Source of the DNA: Corynebacterium casei LMG S-19264
Lineage (GTDB): Bacteria; Actinomycetota; Actinomycetes; Mycobacteriales; Mycobacteriaceae
Direction of reading: 5' to 3'
NCBI RefSeq assembly: GCF_000550785.1
Contig: NZ_CP004350.1
Coordinates: forward strand, 204,835 to 268,834
DNA length: 64,000 nucleotides
Within the stretch, counting starts at the first letter, position 1. Each line of letters opens with the position of its first letter. The notes under the pieces were generated by a model that did not search any database, had not been told where the DNA came from, and worked only from the letters and a program-made list of their open reading frames with translations. This document shows positions 17,469 through 26,312 of this stretch, one piece after another. The translations under genes were made by a program, and so were the position numbers.

Positions 17469-19412
17469 ATGACGCAACTTAAAGACTTGTACCAATTTGT
17501 TAACGGGCCTTACCTAAAGTCCCATGTCATCCCCGATGACCGCGGTGTTGATGGCACCTTCCATGAACTGCGAGATCAGGCGGAAGAGCTTTCACACGAG
17601 ATTGTTAAGGAAGACACCGGCCGCGCTGGCACTGTCTATACTTCTTTTATGGATGCCGAAGGCATCAACGCTGCCGGCATGGCACCGCTGGATGCTGATC
17701 TGGACCGTTTGGCTGTAGCTGACGTTGATGAGTTCGCAACGGTTCTGGGTGAACTAGAGCGCTTCGGTGTGAGCTCCCCGGTGACCTTCTGGGTGGAGAA
17801 GGATTCCGGTTCGGAAAACTGCGTTGCTTATATCATCCAGTCCGGATTGGGCCTGCCGGATGAGGCTTACTACCGCGAGGAATCACACGCAGAGACCTTG
17901 GCGGCATACCAAGTCCACGTGGAAGAGATGCTGGGCTTTTTGGATCCTGCTCGCCTCTTTGGCCTCGGTGCCAAGGTTGCAGCTGAGCGCATTGTGAACC
18001 TGGAAAAGCAGATTGCGGCTGGCCACTGGGATGTTGTTGCTACCCGTGATGCGGTCAAGACCTATAACCCAACTGAGTTCACTGACTTGCCAGAAATTGT
18101 TCGCACGGTGCTGACCGGCGCCGGTATTTCAGCGCACCGCGTGGTCAACATGATGCCTTCTTATCAAGAGCACTTGGCGCAGCTTCTGACTGAAACCCAG
18201 CTGGCAGATTGGCAGCTGTGGGCAACCTGGTCCATCCTGCGCGCACGCGCCGGTGTTCTTCCAGAAGTAGTAGGGAAGAAGAACTTTGAGTTCTACGGCA
18301 CCAAGCTCACTGGTGCGACCCAGCAGCGTGACCGTTGGAAGCGAGCCCTCGGTCTGGCTGAGGGCATGGTGGGCCAGGAGATTGGCAAGATCTTCGTCGA
18401 GCGCCACTTTCCGGCATCGTCCAAGGCAGAGATGGATGAACTGGTGGAATACCTGGTTCGTGCTTACCGCGAGCGCATTTCTAAGCTCGAGTGGATGACC
18501 CCGGAAACCCGCGAGCGCGCACTGGAGAAACTAGGTAAGTTCAAGGCCAAGATTGGCTTCCCTGATACCTGGCGTGATTACTCCGGTCTGGAATTCTCAG
18601 CTCAGGGCACTGACCTGGTGGAGAACCTGCGCAACGGTAATGCGTGGGCGCATGATTTTGAACTGAACAAGATTGGCAAGCCAACGGATCGTGATGAATG
18701 GTTTAGCACCCCGCAGACGGTGAACGCTTTCTACAATCCGGTGGTCAATGACATCACCTTCCCGGCAGCAATCTTGCGTCCTCCTTTCTATAACCCAGAG
18801 GCAGATGCGGCGGAGAACTTCGGTGCCATCGGCGCGGTTATTGGCCACGAGATCGGACACGGTTTTGATGATCAGGGCTCGCAGTATGACGGCGAAGGAA
18901 ACTTGAATTCCTGGTGGTCTGATACTGACCGCGCGGCATTTGAAAACCTGACCTCCAAGCTGGTGGAGCAGTTCGACGGCGAGGTGCCTTCGGTGCTCAA
19001 GGACGCCGGTATTGAATCCGGTGGAGTCAATGGTGAGTTCACATTGGGTGAGAACATCGGTGACCTGGGCGGACTGGGTATCACCGTGGTTGCCTACCGC
19101 ATGTACTGCGAAGACAAGGGCTTGGACATCAACGGCCAGAAGGCCAAGTTTGAGGTCGAAGGCGGTTCAGATGAGCTCGCCGCAGGGGAGTTCACCGGCC
19201 TGCAGCGTCTTTTCCTGGCGTGGGCACGCGCATGGCGCACCGCCATTCGCCCGGAGATGGCAACGCAGTATCTAGCGATGGACCCTCACTCACCGGCAGA
19301 GTTCCGCTGCAACTTGATTGCCGCAAACATCGAAGAATTCTACGAGGCATTCGACGTCGCCGAAGACGGCCCAATGTTTGTAGAAGAAAAGGACCGCGTC
19401 ACCATCTGGTAG
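17469..19412 (+). CDS. M13-family zinc metallopeptidase
   Basis: A 647-residue neprilysin/PepO-like endopeptidase. Zn ligands are HEIGH (about residues 460-464, in GAVIGHEIGHGFDDQGSQYD) and the Glu of GENIGDLGGL (about 528). NAFYNPVVNDITFPAAIL matches the NAYYNP substrate-binding motif. There is no signal peptide or N-terminal membrane helix, so the enzyme should act in the cytoplasm, as PepO-type enzymes do. ATG 17469 is leaderless (TAGTAT at 17456-17461). The frame opens earlier at 17415 but crosses the promoter. Confidence 0.92.
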   Translation: MTQLKDLYQFVNGPYLKSHVIPDDRGVDGTFHELRDQAEELSHEIVKEDTGRAGTVYTSFMDAEGINAAGMAPLDADLDRLAVADVDEFATVLGELERFGVSSPVTFWVEKDSGSENCVAYIIQSGLGLPDEAYYREESHAETLAAYQVHVEEMLGFLDPARLFGLGAKVAAERIVNLEKQIAAGHWDVVATRDAVKTYNPTEFTDLPEIVRTVLTGAGISAHRVVNMMPSYQEHLAQLLTETQLADWQLWATWSILRARAGVLPEVVGKKNFEFYGTKLTGATQQRDRWKRALGLAEGMVGQEIGKIFVERHFPASSKAEMDELVEYLVRAYRERISKLEWMTPETRERALEKLGKFKAKIGFPDTWRDYSGLEFSAQGTDLVENLRNGNAWAHDFELNKIGKPTDRDEWFSTPQTVNAFYNPVVNDITFPAAILRPPFYNPEADAAENFGAIGAVIGHEIGHGFDDQGSQYDGEGNLNSWWSDTDRAAFENLTSKLVEQFDGEVPSVLKDAGIESGGVNGEFTLGENIGDLGGLGITVVAYRMYCEDKGLDINGQKAKFEVEGGSDELAAGEFTGLQRLFLAWARAWRTAIRPEMATQYLAMDPHSPAEFRCNLIAANIEEFYEAFDVAEDGPMFVEEKDRVTIW

Positions 19413-19449
19413 GCACCTGCCGAGTGATGCACCCGGTAACCTTAGGTGC

Positions 19450-20370
19450 ATGACTGACAAGGTGAATGACGTTGAAAATCAGCAGTGGCATATCGGCGGA
19501 TATGACCACAAGATGAGCCAAGAGGGCCAGCTGGAACAGCTGTATTCGCACCTCGAGGCTCATTTTCCGCTTCCTGATTTCACGCCACCGTGGAAAGGCG
19601 GCGCCGGCGATCCGCTTCCGGCGGATAATTATAGTGCCAAGCTGACCGACCGCATCACGCAGTCCTCAATGATGGTGCTGGGCACCGCCGTGGATCACGC
19701 GATGCCCGGTGTCGCCTTCACCGAAGGCATTGACGTCACCACGCCAGGCGACGGCCTTACCCAGTTCACCCCTACTAGCCAGGACAGCGCTGAGCTGTCC
19801 TCATCAAGGTGGATTGTTTCTTTCCATTCCGGCGGCTGGTGGCGCGGTTCGGGCGCGGCACTGGAGATGCAGTGGCAGCCGGAGGTCGCCGCGGTCGCGA
19901 ACCTCGCCGGGGTTACGGCGTTGGATGTGGATTATCCACTGGCGCCGCAACACACGGTTGCAGACATGGTCGCCGCAGGCCGCGCAGCCATTAAACATGC
20001 GCGCAACAACGGCGCCGAAAAGATTGTGCTGTGGGGATATTCCTCAGGTGGTGCACTCGCAACATTGCTTGCCGATGCCCCCTCCATCGACGCCCTTCTC
20101 CTTACCTATCCAGACTTCGCAGCCCTCGATGGACTGCCCAATGACATTCGCGACGAGGAAACTTTGCCCGCGAGTGATGTGTGGCCAAAGACCTATATCC
20201 AGATTGCGCTGCAAGACGAAGTCGTCGATAACGCCAACACCCGCGCCGTCGCACAAGGCGCGCCGGAGCTCACTATGGCGGAGTACGTCTCCCGTCACCG
20301 CATCTCCACGCCGGAAGTCGCCCGCCAGCGCGTGCGCGACGTCGCCGACTTCATCAAAGCCCTGGGATAG
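19450..20370 (+). CDS. Alpha/beta hydrolase (HSL-like esterase)
   Basis: A 306-residue hydrolase of the hormone-sensitive-lipase group. The oxyanion-hole motif appears as FHSGGWWRG (HGGG variant), the nucleophile Ser is in WGYSSGGAL near residue 198 and DYPLAPQHT is the family Asp-Tyr-x-Leu-Ala-Pro motif. The final catalytic His is not obvious, with HRIS near residue 285 as one candidate. ATG 19450 is leaderless (TAACCT at 19437-19442). Substrate unknown. Confidence 0.82.
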   Translation: MTDKVNDVENQQWHIGGYDHKMSQEGQLEQLYSHLEAHFPLPDFTPPWKGGAGDPLPADNYSAKLTDRITQSSMMVLGTAVDHAMPGVAFTEGIDVTTPGDGLTQFTPTSQDSAELSSSRWIVSFHSGGWWRGSGAALEMQWQPEVAAVANLAGVTALDVDYPLAPQHTVADMVAAGRAAIKHARNNGAEKIVLWGYSSGGALATLLADAPSIDALLLTYPDFAALDGLPNDIRDEETLPASDVWPKTYIQIALQDEVVDNANTRAVAQGAPELTMAEYVSRHRISTPEVARQRVRDVADFIKALG

Positions 20371-20523
20371 ACCAAGCGGTTCGGGCGACATTAGGGCGTT
20401 ATTATTCACGAATCAAAATGCTATTTTGGTGCTGTTTTGCGTGGTGAATGTGGTGCATAGCGACTGGTTGTGGACACGGCACAATTTATTCACTACTCTC
20501 ACAAGGTGTCGTATTTGAAAGAC

Positions 20524-20559
20524 AGACCAGTCTATTGAGAGTTGAATGCTCGGTCTATT
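20524..20559. promoter_or_regulatory. Repeated GTCTATT motif upstream of nrtA, candidate operator
   Basis: GTCTATT occurs at 20530 and 20553, two helical turns apart, and the first lies in a small palindrome AGAC-CA-GTCT (20524-20533). It sits 15-50 bases before the nrtA start, the expected place for a regulator. The regulator is not identified. The rest of 20371-20523 shows no gene. Confidence 0.4.
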
Positions 20560-20573
20560 AACTTTCGGCCCGA

Positions 20574-21788
20574 GTGAAAGATGCAGTACTAGTGCCACAT
20601 GAACATAAGTCTCACAGCTTAAACCGCCTGGACCGCAGGCGCTTTTTGCAGTTGGGCGCGCTGGCGACCGTCGGTACGGCGGTGGCTGGATTGGCGGGTT
20701 GTGGGACATCGGCAAGCAATGGCGAACCAGCGGACAACACCCCGTTGACCATCGGCTACGTGCCCATTGCGTGCTCTGCACCGATTGCTATCGCTGACGC
20801 CCTGGGCCTGTTTAAAAAGCACGGCGCGAACGTCGTGTTGAAGAAGTTCTCCGGCTGGGCTGACCTGTGGACGGCCTATGCCACAGAACAGCTGGACGTG
20901 GCGCACATGCTTTCACCCATGACCGTGGCGATTGATGCCGGCGTGACCAATGCCGCGCGCCCCACGGAGCTGTCTTTTACCCAAAACACTAATGGCCAGG
21001 CCATTACTTTGGCCTCCAAGCACTATGGCTCAGTGAACTCCGCGCAGGATTTCAAGGGCATGGTGCTGGGCATCCCGTTTGAGTACTCCGTGCACGCGTT
21101 GCTGCTGCGCGACTATTTGGCCGCGAACGGCGTGGACCCCATCGCTGATGTGGAACTGCGCCTTTTGCGACCAGCGGACATGGTGGCGCAGCTGTCCGTG
21201 GAAGGCATCGATGGCTTTATCGGCCCGGAGCCGTTCAACGAGCGCGCCATCAAGAGCGGCTCCGGCAAGATTTGGCTGATGACAAAGCAACTGTGGGACA
21301 AGCATCCATGCTGCTCGGTGGCGATGGCCAAGGAATGGAAGGCGGAGCACTCCAGCGCCGCGCAAGGTGTAATCAGCGCGCTGGAAGAAGCCGCTGCCAT
21401 ATTGAGCACCCCGGCGCAGTTCGATTCCTCCGCGCAGACGCTGTCGCAGGAAAAATACCTCAACCAGCCCGCAGAGCTTCTCGATGGCCCATTTTCCGGC
21501 GTCTACCAAGACTGGCACGGCAACACGCATACTGACTTAGAACGCATGTCCTTTGGTGATCCAACGGACCCGGCGGCAATCGTGTGGATGGCCACCCAGA
21601 TTGCGCGCTGGGGCTTGGGCGGCGACACCCTGACCATGGATGATGCCACCATCATTAAGGCTGCACAGAGTGTTTTGGCGCCTGGTCTTTCAGTTTCCGG
21701 CGAGCGTTTGAGCATCAACGGTGTGGACTTTGATCCACTTGCCCCTACCCGTGGCTATGACCACATGGACTCGGTGATTTTTCGGTGA
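20574..21788 (+). CDS. nrtA: Nitrate-type ABC transporter substrate-binding lipoprotein (intact copy A)
   Basis: A 404-residue NrtA/CmpA-family binding protein. Residues 20-43 form a twin-arginine signal with a lipobox: DRRRFLQLG, a hydrophobic stretch, then LAGC with the lipidated Cys43. The mature part begins TPLTIGYVPIACSAPIAIA, and LDVAHMLSPM is typical of the nitrate/bicarbonate branch. GTG 20574 is annotated; GTG 20592 would keep the signal. The stop overlaps nrtB (GTGA). This is the only complete copy: the other two (36521, 50853) lack residues 1-54. Bases 20867 and 21164-21165 differ from the other copies while everything from 21373 on equals copy B. Substrate (nitrate or another anion) is inferred from the family. 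Confidence 0.88.
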   Translation: MKDAVLVPHEHKSHSLNRLDRRRFLQLGALATVGTAVAGLAGCGTSASNGEPADNTPLTIGYVPIACSAPIAIADALGLFKKHGANVVLKKFSGWADLWTAYATEQLDVAHMLSPMTVAIDAGVTNAARPTELSFTQNTNGQAITLASKHYGSVNSAQDFKGMVLGIPFEYSVHALLLRDYLAANGVDPIADVELRLLRPADMVAQLSVEGIDGFIGPEPFNERAIKSGSGKIWLMTKQLWDKHPCCSVAMAKEWKAEHSSAAQGVISALEEAAAILSTPAQFDSSAQTLSQEKYLNQPAELLDGPFSGVYQDWHGNTHTDLERMSFGDPTDPAAIVWMATQIARWGLGGDTLTMDDATIIKAAQSVLAPGLSVSGERLSINGVDFDPLAPTRGYDHMDSVIFR

Positions 21789-22567
21789 ATACTAAACCAA
21801 AACCACTACACGCCGTCATTATCGGCGTGGTGATGTTCTTCCTCACCATCGGCGTGTGGCAATATGCCGCCAACGCCGGGTGGATTAGTGATATCGCGCC
21901 AACACCAGCGAATACCTTCCAGCGCGCGGTGGAAATTCTCTCCGACCCGTTCTATCAAGATGGCCCCGCCAGCGTGGGAATTTTCTGGCACCTGATGGCC
22001 AGTTTGAAGCGCGTGCTATTGGGCTTCTTGCTTGCTGCGATTATAGCTTTGCCAGTGGGCTTTATTCTGGGGCGCAGTACCACGCTGCGCTGGGCTGTCG
22101 ATCCGGTAGTGCAGGTTCTGCGCCCAGTCTCGCCACTGGCGTGGCTGCCACTCGGTCTCGCGCTTCTCAAAGACGCTGAAAACACCGCCGTCTTCGTCAT
22201 CTTGCTCTCGGCGCTGTGGCCGATTCTAATTAACACCATCGATGCCGTGCGCAGCGTTAATCCGACGTATATCAACCTCGCGGATACCATCGGCACCGAC
22301 TGGTGGTCACGCATTGTTTATATCTGGCTGCCGGCTTCCTTGCCGGGCATTATCACCGGTCTGCGCCTGTCATTGTCCACCGCGTGGCTAGTTATTGTCG
22401 CGGCGGAGATGCTCATCGGCGGCCGCGGCGTGGGCTTTTTCGTGTGGAACGCCTGGAACCGCCTGGATATTGACGCCATTGTTGTCGCGATTTTCATCAT
22501 CGGTATCGCGGGCCTGATTCTTGACCACCTCGTCGGCGCATTGCAGAAAGTAGTTCGCTATGACTAA
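21785..22567 (+). CDS. nrtB: ABC transporter permease, NrtB type (copy A)
   Basis: A 260-residue inner-membrane permease with six predicted helices. LRPVSPLAWLPLGLALLKDAE resembles the NrtB region before the EAA loop, and DTIGTDWWSRIVYIWLPASLPGIITGLR is the EAA-type loop that docks on the ATPase. The GTG start overlaps the nrtA stop by four bases and the stop overlaps the ATPase start by eight, so translation is coupled. Confidence 0.88.
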   Translation: MNTKPKPLHAVIIGVVMFFLTIGVWQYAANAGWISDIAPTPANTFQRAVEILSDPFYQDGPASVGIFWHLMASLKRVLLGFLLAAIIALPVGFILGRSTTLRWAVDPVVQVLRPVSPLAWLPLGLALLKDAENTAVFVILLSALWPILINTIDAVRSVNPTYINLADTIGTDWWSRIVYIWLPASLPGIITGLRLSLSTAWLVIVAAEMLIGGRGVGFFVWNAWNRLDIDAIVVAIFIIGIAGLILDHLVGALQKVVRYD

Positions 22568-23348
22568 ATCCCTAAAAACCACCGCGACTGATGCCTCAGT
22601 TGAACTGGACTCCATCACCAAGTCCTATGGCCCGACCACAATTATTGGTGATACCAGCATCAACATCAACGACGGCGAGTTCGTCGCCCTGCTTGGCCCA
22701 TCAGGCTGCGGCAAGTCCACCATTTTGAAGATGATTGCAGGTCTCGCGGAGCCATCCACCGGCACCGTTAGCACCGGTCACAAGAAGGTGCAGGGGCCTG
22801 GCCCGGACCGCGGCATGGTGTTCCAGGACCATGCGCTTTTGCCATGGATGACCGCGCGCGGCAACATCGACTTCGGGCTGCGCTCCGCACGACCAGGCTT
22901 GAGCAAAACCGAGCGCGCTGAGATTACCAAGAACCACTTGGAGCAAGTAGGGCTTTCCGATGCCGCTGAGCGCCGCCCCGCCCGCCTTTCCGGCGGCATG
23001 CAGCAGCGCGTCGGCATCGCACGCGCCTTCGCCATCGACCCGCCGATCATGCTTCTCGATGAACCCTTCGGCGCCCTCGACGCCCTGACTCGCCGCGAAC
23101 TACAAATCCAGCTACTCAACATCTGGGAAGCATCACGCCGCACCGTCGTCATGGTCACCCACGACGTTGACGAAGCAATCCTGCTCTCCGACCGCGTCCT
23201 CGTTATGTCCAAGAGCCCCGAGGCCACCATCATCGCCGACATCAACGTCGACCTCCCGCGCCCACGCCACGAAGTCAGCGAAGACCCTTCAGTCGAAGCC
23301 AAGACCGCCGAACTGCGCAAGGAAATGCTGAATCTGCTGGAGCACTAA
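22560..23348 (+). CDS. nrtD: ABC transporter ATPase, NrtD/SsuB type (copy A)
   Basis: A 262-residue ATP-binding subunit with Walker A GPSGCGKST (residues 46-54), Q-loop FQDHALLPW, signature LSGGMQQR, Walker B IMLLDEPFGALD and switch His in VTHDVDEA. It energises import through the NrtB-type permease. Its 3' end differs from the third copy (LNLLEH here, LHLLEH at 53468), and right after this stop codon similarity to that copy ends. In this copy the kinase module follows; in the third copy native sequence follows. Confidence 0.9.
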   Translation: MTKSLKTTATDASVELDSITKSYGPTTIIGDTSININDGEFVALLGPSGCGKSTILKMIAGLAEPSTGTVSTGHKKVQGPGPDRGMVFQDHALLPWMTARGNIDFGLRSARPGLSKTERAEITKNHLEQVGLSDAAERRPARLSGGMQQRVGIARAFAIDPPIMLLDEPFGALDALTRRELQIQLLNIWEASRRTVVMVTHDVDEAILLSDRVLVMSKSPEATIIADINVDLPRPRHEVSEDPSVEAKTAELRKEMLNLLEH

Positions 23349-23448
23349 GCAAAGGAACAGCGCATAATCAGTGCAGAATTGTGCAATTTTGTATCTCCAA
23401 ATATGATTTATCTGAATAACTAGCATCCCTTCGGGTGAAGTATTGCGC

Positions 23449-23462
23449 GGGGAGAACTCCCC
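23449..23462. promoter_or_regulatory. GGGGA-N4-TCCCC palindrome, module site 1
   Basis: GGGGAGAACTCCCC lies 85 bases before the start of the first module gene. Flanks extend it to CGGGGA...TCCCCA. It is the first of three such sites, each in front of a transcription unit of the module, so it is a candidate operator for a module-specific regulator. Confidence 0.6.
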
Positions 23463-23547
23463 ATATCGTCAAAATAATAGTGCCAACCTGTGGATCTTGT
23501 GTGATGATTCTTTGTAAAAGCTGGCATACAAACTAAAGGACAGTGTG

Positions 23548-24447
23548 ATGAACGAGAAGAATCCTTGGGGTAACGGTTCAAATAATTCTGCGGGAAACTC
23601 AGGGGCTTCTCCAGACGGGCACAATCCTTGGGGCACTCCATCGCAGGATGAAAATCCCTGGGCAGTGCATCCCGAGACTTCAGCATTTCCTCCAGCCAAT
23701 GAATATTCTCATTCAGCACAAAATGCTCCATGGGACGAAAGTGCGGATTTTGCTTCAGCTTCATATGGGCAAGGGGGATACTACGGATCCCAGGAACAGC
23801 CCGGGTATGAGCAGGCAGCGGCCACTCCTCAAGCGCCTGCAAAAAGAAAAGGCAGGTGGGTACTTCCTGTTGTCATCATTTTCGCATTGATCGCACTGGT
23901 AGCTGGCGCTGTCGTTGTTGCTATCCAGACTGGATGGCTGAACCTCAGTACTCAGGGAGACGCAGAACCTCACATCGAAACTGAAGTTGTTGTTGTCCCT
24001 GCAGAGGGAGACTCCGAAGAGTCCGGTGACGACGGCGCTGCAGATGAGGAAAGTGAAGATAACGACAGCACTGATGAGGAATCGGATGGCGATGGTAATC
24101 GAGACGATGAGGCAGAGGAAGAAGACAACTCACGCCCATCCGCGATATCTCTTCCTCGCAGCGCATCAGAGATAGATACCTCCGACTCGCGTGGTTCCGC
24201 GCGGTCGGTAACCTCCGATGATCGTGAATTTAGCGATGTTTATACCGGAACGAGCGTTACTAGTGATGCATTTGCTCGAGCGGTGCACTCGGCTTTCTTG
24301 GACTTTTATGAATCCACGGGCGAAACCTCAGGAGCTATTACTGCGTATAGTCCAGTAACCCAATTGAACTACACGATGGACTGTAGGGATAACGGTAGCT
24401 ATGTCACCTGTAGCGGCGGAAATAACGCGGTCGTTTATATCTCATGA
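23548..24447 (+). CDS. NPW-repeat single-pass membrane protein with acidic stalk (module gene 1, copy A)
   Basis: A 299-residue protein I cannot assign to a known family. The cytoplasmic N-terminus (1-100) is rich in Asn, Gly, Ser and Tyr and repeats the motif NPW at 5-7, 26-28 and 36-38 plus APW at 60-62. A basic stop (AKRKGR) precedes one membrane helix (about 104-127). Outside follows a very acidic Asp/Glu/Ser stalk (about 138-195) and a small C-terminal domain with Cys279 and Cys288, probably a disulfide. ATG 23548 follows AAGGA at eight bases. The stop overlaps gene 2 (ATGA). The layout is the same as in gene 6, so the pair probably share a partner that reads the NPW tail. Sensor, scaffold or kinase substrate are possibilities. 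Confidence 0.75.
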   Translation: MNEKNPWGNGSNNSAGNSGASPDGHNPWGTPSQDENPWAVHPETSAFPPANEYSHSAQNAPWDESADFASASYGQGGYYGSQEQPGYEQAAATPQAPAKRKGRWVLPVVIIFALIALVAGAVVVAIQTGWLNLSTQGDAEPHIETEVVVVPAEGDSEESGDDGAADEESEDNDSTDEESDGDGNRDDEAEEEDNSRPSAISLPRSASEIDTSDSRGSARSVTSDDREFSDVYTGTSVTSDAFARAVHSAFLDFYESTGETSGAITAYSPVTQLNYTMDCRDNGSYVTCSGGNNAVVYIS

Positions 24448-25412
24448 TGAGCACGTTTCGGTCGAAAAGTTCGGCTGCATTAGTGGCAAGTTGCCTAGGA
24501 GTTTCCCTATTTCTCACGGGATGCACAATCGGTGTTTCATCGAGCTTTGATGACGAAGAAACCACACCAAGTACCTTGACAGTAACAATTTCCAGCAGTG
24601 CCGCAGCTGATATACCGCATTCGACCGAAGCGATTGAATCAACCGTTGAACCTGAGCCGATTCAAACGTCTGAAAGCGCTACAACACAACCGAATGTCGA
24701 TGACATATCCGGTCAACTGCAATTAGCTGTTGATAATGCGATTTCGGCATACGGTGGTTCAGCGGAAATTGCATTTTCTGATGGTTATACCTCAGTCACC
24801 GCGGGTGATATGACTCCGTACGCTTCCTGGTCAACAATCAAGGTGCCTATTGCTATTGCGGCTTTAAGAAACGACCCTTCCCAACTTGCAAATGTTACGG
24901 CGGCTATTCAGTGGTCGGATAATGCTGCTGCTGAAACACTATGGGGATCTCTAGGGGCACCTGAAGAAGCAGGGCTAGTTACTGAGGAAGTGCTAGCGGA
25001 AGGCGGAGTGCAGGTACCTGTAAGCACAGTGGTGACACGGGAAGGATTCAGCTCTTTCGGTCAGACGATGTGGGCAGCGAGTGATCAGGCACGTTTCGCA
25101 GCAAACTTGGCGTGCATTCCTGGAAGTGAGCCAATTTTACAGAATATGGCGCAGATTGAACCCAGCCAATCCTGGGGAATTGGTGGCCTTCCACAAGCAC
25201 AATTTAAAGGTGGATGGGGACCTGAACCCAACGGCTCATACAGCGCCAGACAATTTGGGTTGACCACTGATCCGGCAACAGGGCAGTCCCGGGCCTTGGC
25301 GATCATCGTCAGATCAGGGTCTGGGAATTTCAATGATGCCCAAATGATGGCAAACGCGCTAATCTCAGAAGTGCAGAGTGTGATACCACAGTCGCCTCCT
25401 ACCTCTTGCTAA
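24444..25412 (+). CDS. Class A beta-lactamase-like serine hydrolase lipoprotein (module gene 2, copy A)
   Basis: A 322-residue secreted lipoprotein: signal peptide with lipobox LTGC (Cys27), a Ser/Thr/Glu-rich linker (30-85) and a penicillin-interacting domain. The three motifs of the fold are visible: STIK (Ser130-x-x-Lys133), SDN (158-160) and KGG (255-257) in place of KTG. Overall length and spacing fit class A beta-lactamases and related transpeptidase-like hydrolases, but a clear omega-loop Glu is not seen, so hydrolysis of beta-lactams is doubtful. It may be a wall-facing sensor or a peptidoglycan enzyme. It is coupled to gene 1 by a four-base overlap. A lone Cys ends the chain. Confidence 0.75.
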   Translation: MMSTFRSKSSAALVASCLGVSLFLTGCTIGVSSSFDDEETTPSTLTVTISSSAAADIPHSTEAIESTVEPEPIQTSESATTQPNVDDISGQLQLAVDNAISAYGGSAEIAFSDGYTSVTAGDMTPYASWSTIKVPIAIAALRNDPSQLANVTAAIQWSDNAAAETLWGSLGAPEEAGLVTEEVLAEGGVQVPVSTVVTREGFSSFGQTMWAASDQARFAANLACIPGSEPILQNMAQIEPSQSWGIGGLPQAQFKGGWGPEPNGSYSARQFGLTTDPATGQSRALAIIVRSGSGNFNDAQMMANALISEVQSVIPQSPPTSC

Positions 25413-25506
25413 AATCTGAATTCCCCTACCGGGTAAAACCGCAGGAGTCAGAATCGATTGCGGTGCTACTCGAATTATGAGCCCCCTACTCTCAATGAGG
25501 TTTTCT

Positions 25507-26166
25507 ATGACTCCTGCATCTCAACCACCTCCATTGCGGATTGATGACCTGCTTGGCAACCGCATCATTCTTGAAGCCGGCCAGGAAGCGATTGTTGGCC
25601 GTTCGGGTACCTTCCCGGTCGGAACGGATGATGCTTTTCTGCACCGAAGTCTCTTTCAGCTTTGGTATGGCGGCTTAGGGTGGATGATCGCAAACCGAGG
25701 AAGGCACATTCCGCTGGACATTGAGCCTCGCGGTTCTCGTTCACTAACACGCATCCATTTGGGGCCGGGGGCTGTGACGGTGATGCCGGCTGGGCCAAGC
25801 GCAATTACGTTTACAACCCCGGAACGTCATTATGAGATTCACATTGACATCCCATCTACAGGGATTTCCCGACCCTCACAGCTGAACACTTTTGATGGCG
25901 ACATTACTCATGCTCGCCACATTCCAAATGAAGATCAGCGGATTATGTTAGACGCCTTAGCTGCTCCGTTGATTAAGAACCCGGGGGCGAATGATGGAGA
26001 TCTACCTACTGTCAAGGAGCTGGCTGAGCAGTTGGGGTGGACGGAAAAGAAAACCAATCAGAAGATTGAACGCCTCTGCCAGCGCTTGGCGCAAGACGGT
26101 GAAAATGTATATAAACCCTATAAAAATTTCTTAGCGCACTACGCAGCTAGTCAAGCTCGACGCTGA
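25507..26166 (+). CDS. FHA-like domain protein with C-terminal helix-turn-helix (module gene 3, copy A)
   Basis: A 219-residue soluble protein. Residues 20-75 look like a forkhead-associated domain, the usual phosphothreonine reader: AIVGRSGTF (Gly-Arg), a DDAFLHRS segment where the canonical Ser-x-x-His would be, and Asn63 in MIANRGRHIPL. The C-terminal 70 residues (LPTVKELAEQLGWTEKKTNQKIERL) form a winged-helix-like DNA-binding region. A protein that reads kinase output and binds DNA next to a Ser/Thr kinase is a natural response regulator for the module, perhaps at the shared palindromes; that is inference. ATG 25507 follows GAGG; ATG 25477 would add ten residues. Confidence 0.68.
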   Translation: MTPASQPPPLRIDDLLGNRIILEAGQEAIVGRSGTFPVGTDDAFLHRSLFQLWYGGLGWMIANRGRHIPLDIEPRGSRSLTRIHLGPGAVTVMPAGPSAITFTTPERHYEIHIDIPSTGISRPSQLNTFDGDITHARHIPNEDQRIMLDALAAPLIKNPGANDGDLPTVKELAEQLGWTEKKTNQKIERLCQRLAQDGENVYKPYKNFLAHYAASQARR

Positions 26167-26215
26167 ATTTTATAGCGTCTTAACTGTGTTTTCACCCTAC
26201 AGAGGGGGTAAGTGT

Positions 26216-26229
26216 GGGGATCGTTCCCC
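26216..26229. promoter_or_regulatory. GGGGA-N4-TCCCC palindrome, module site 2
   Basis: GGGGATCGTTCCCC with flanking T and A lies 83 bases before the TTG start of the J-like gene, almost the same distance as site 1 from gene 1. It marks a second transcription start within the module. Confidence 0.6.
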
Positions 26230-26312
26230 ATTTGCTCTCCGCTGGCTATGCAGTTTCATTTTGCAAGTGTCAGAATAATTTGAACAACCCTGGTCCCCCG
26301 AAAGGAATTCCC

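Noticed and set aside
22778..23320. 180-codon antisense frame in nrtD (repeated in copies B and C)
   Set aside because: Ser/Arg-rich shadow of the ATPase gene, without a ribosome-binding site or recognisable domain.
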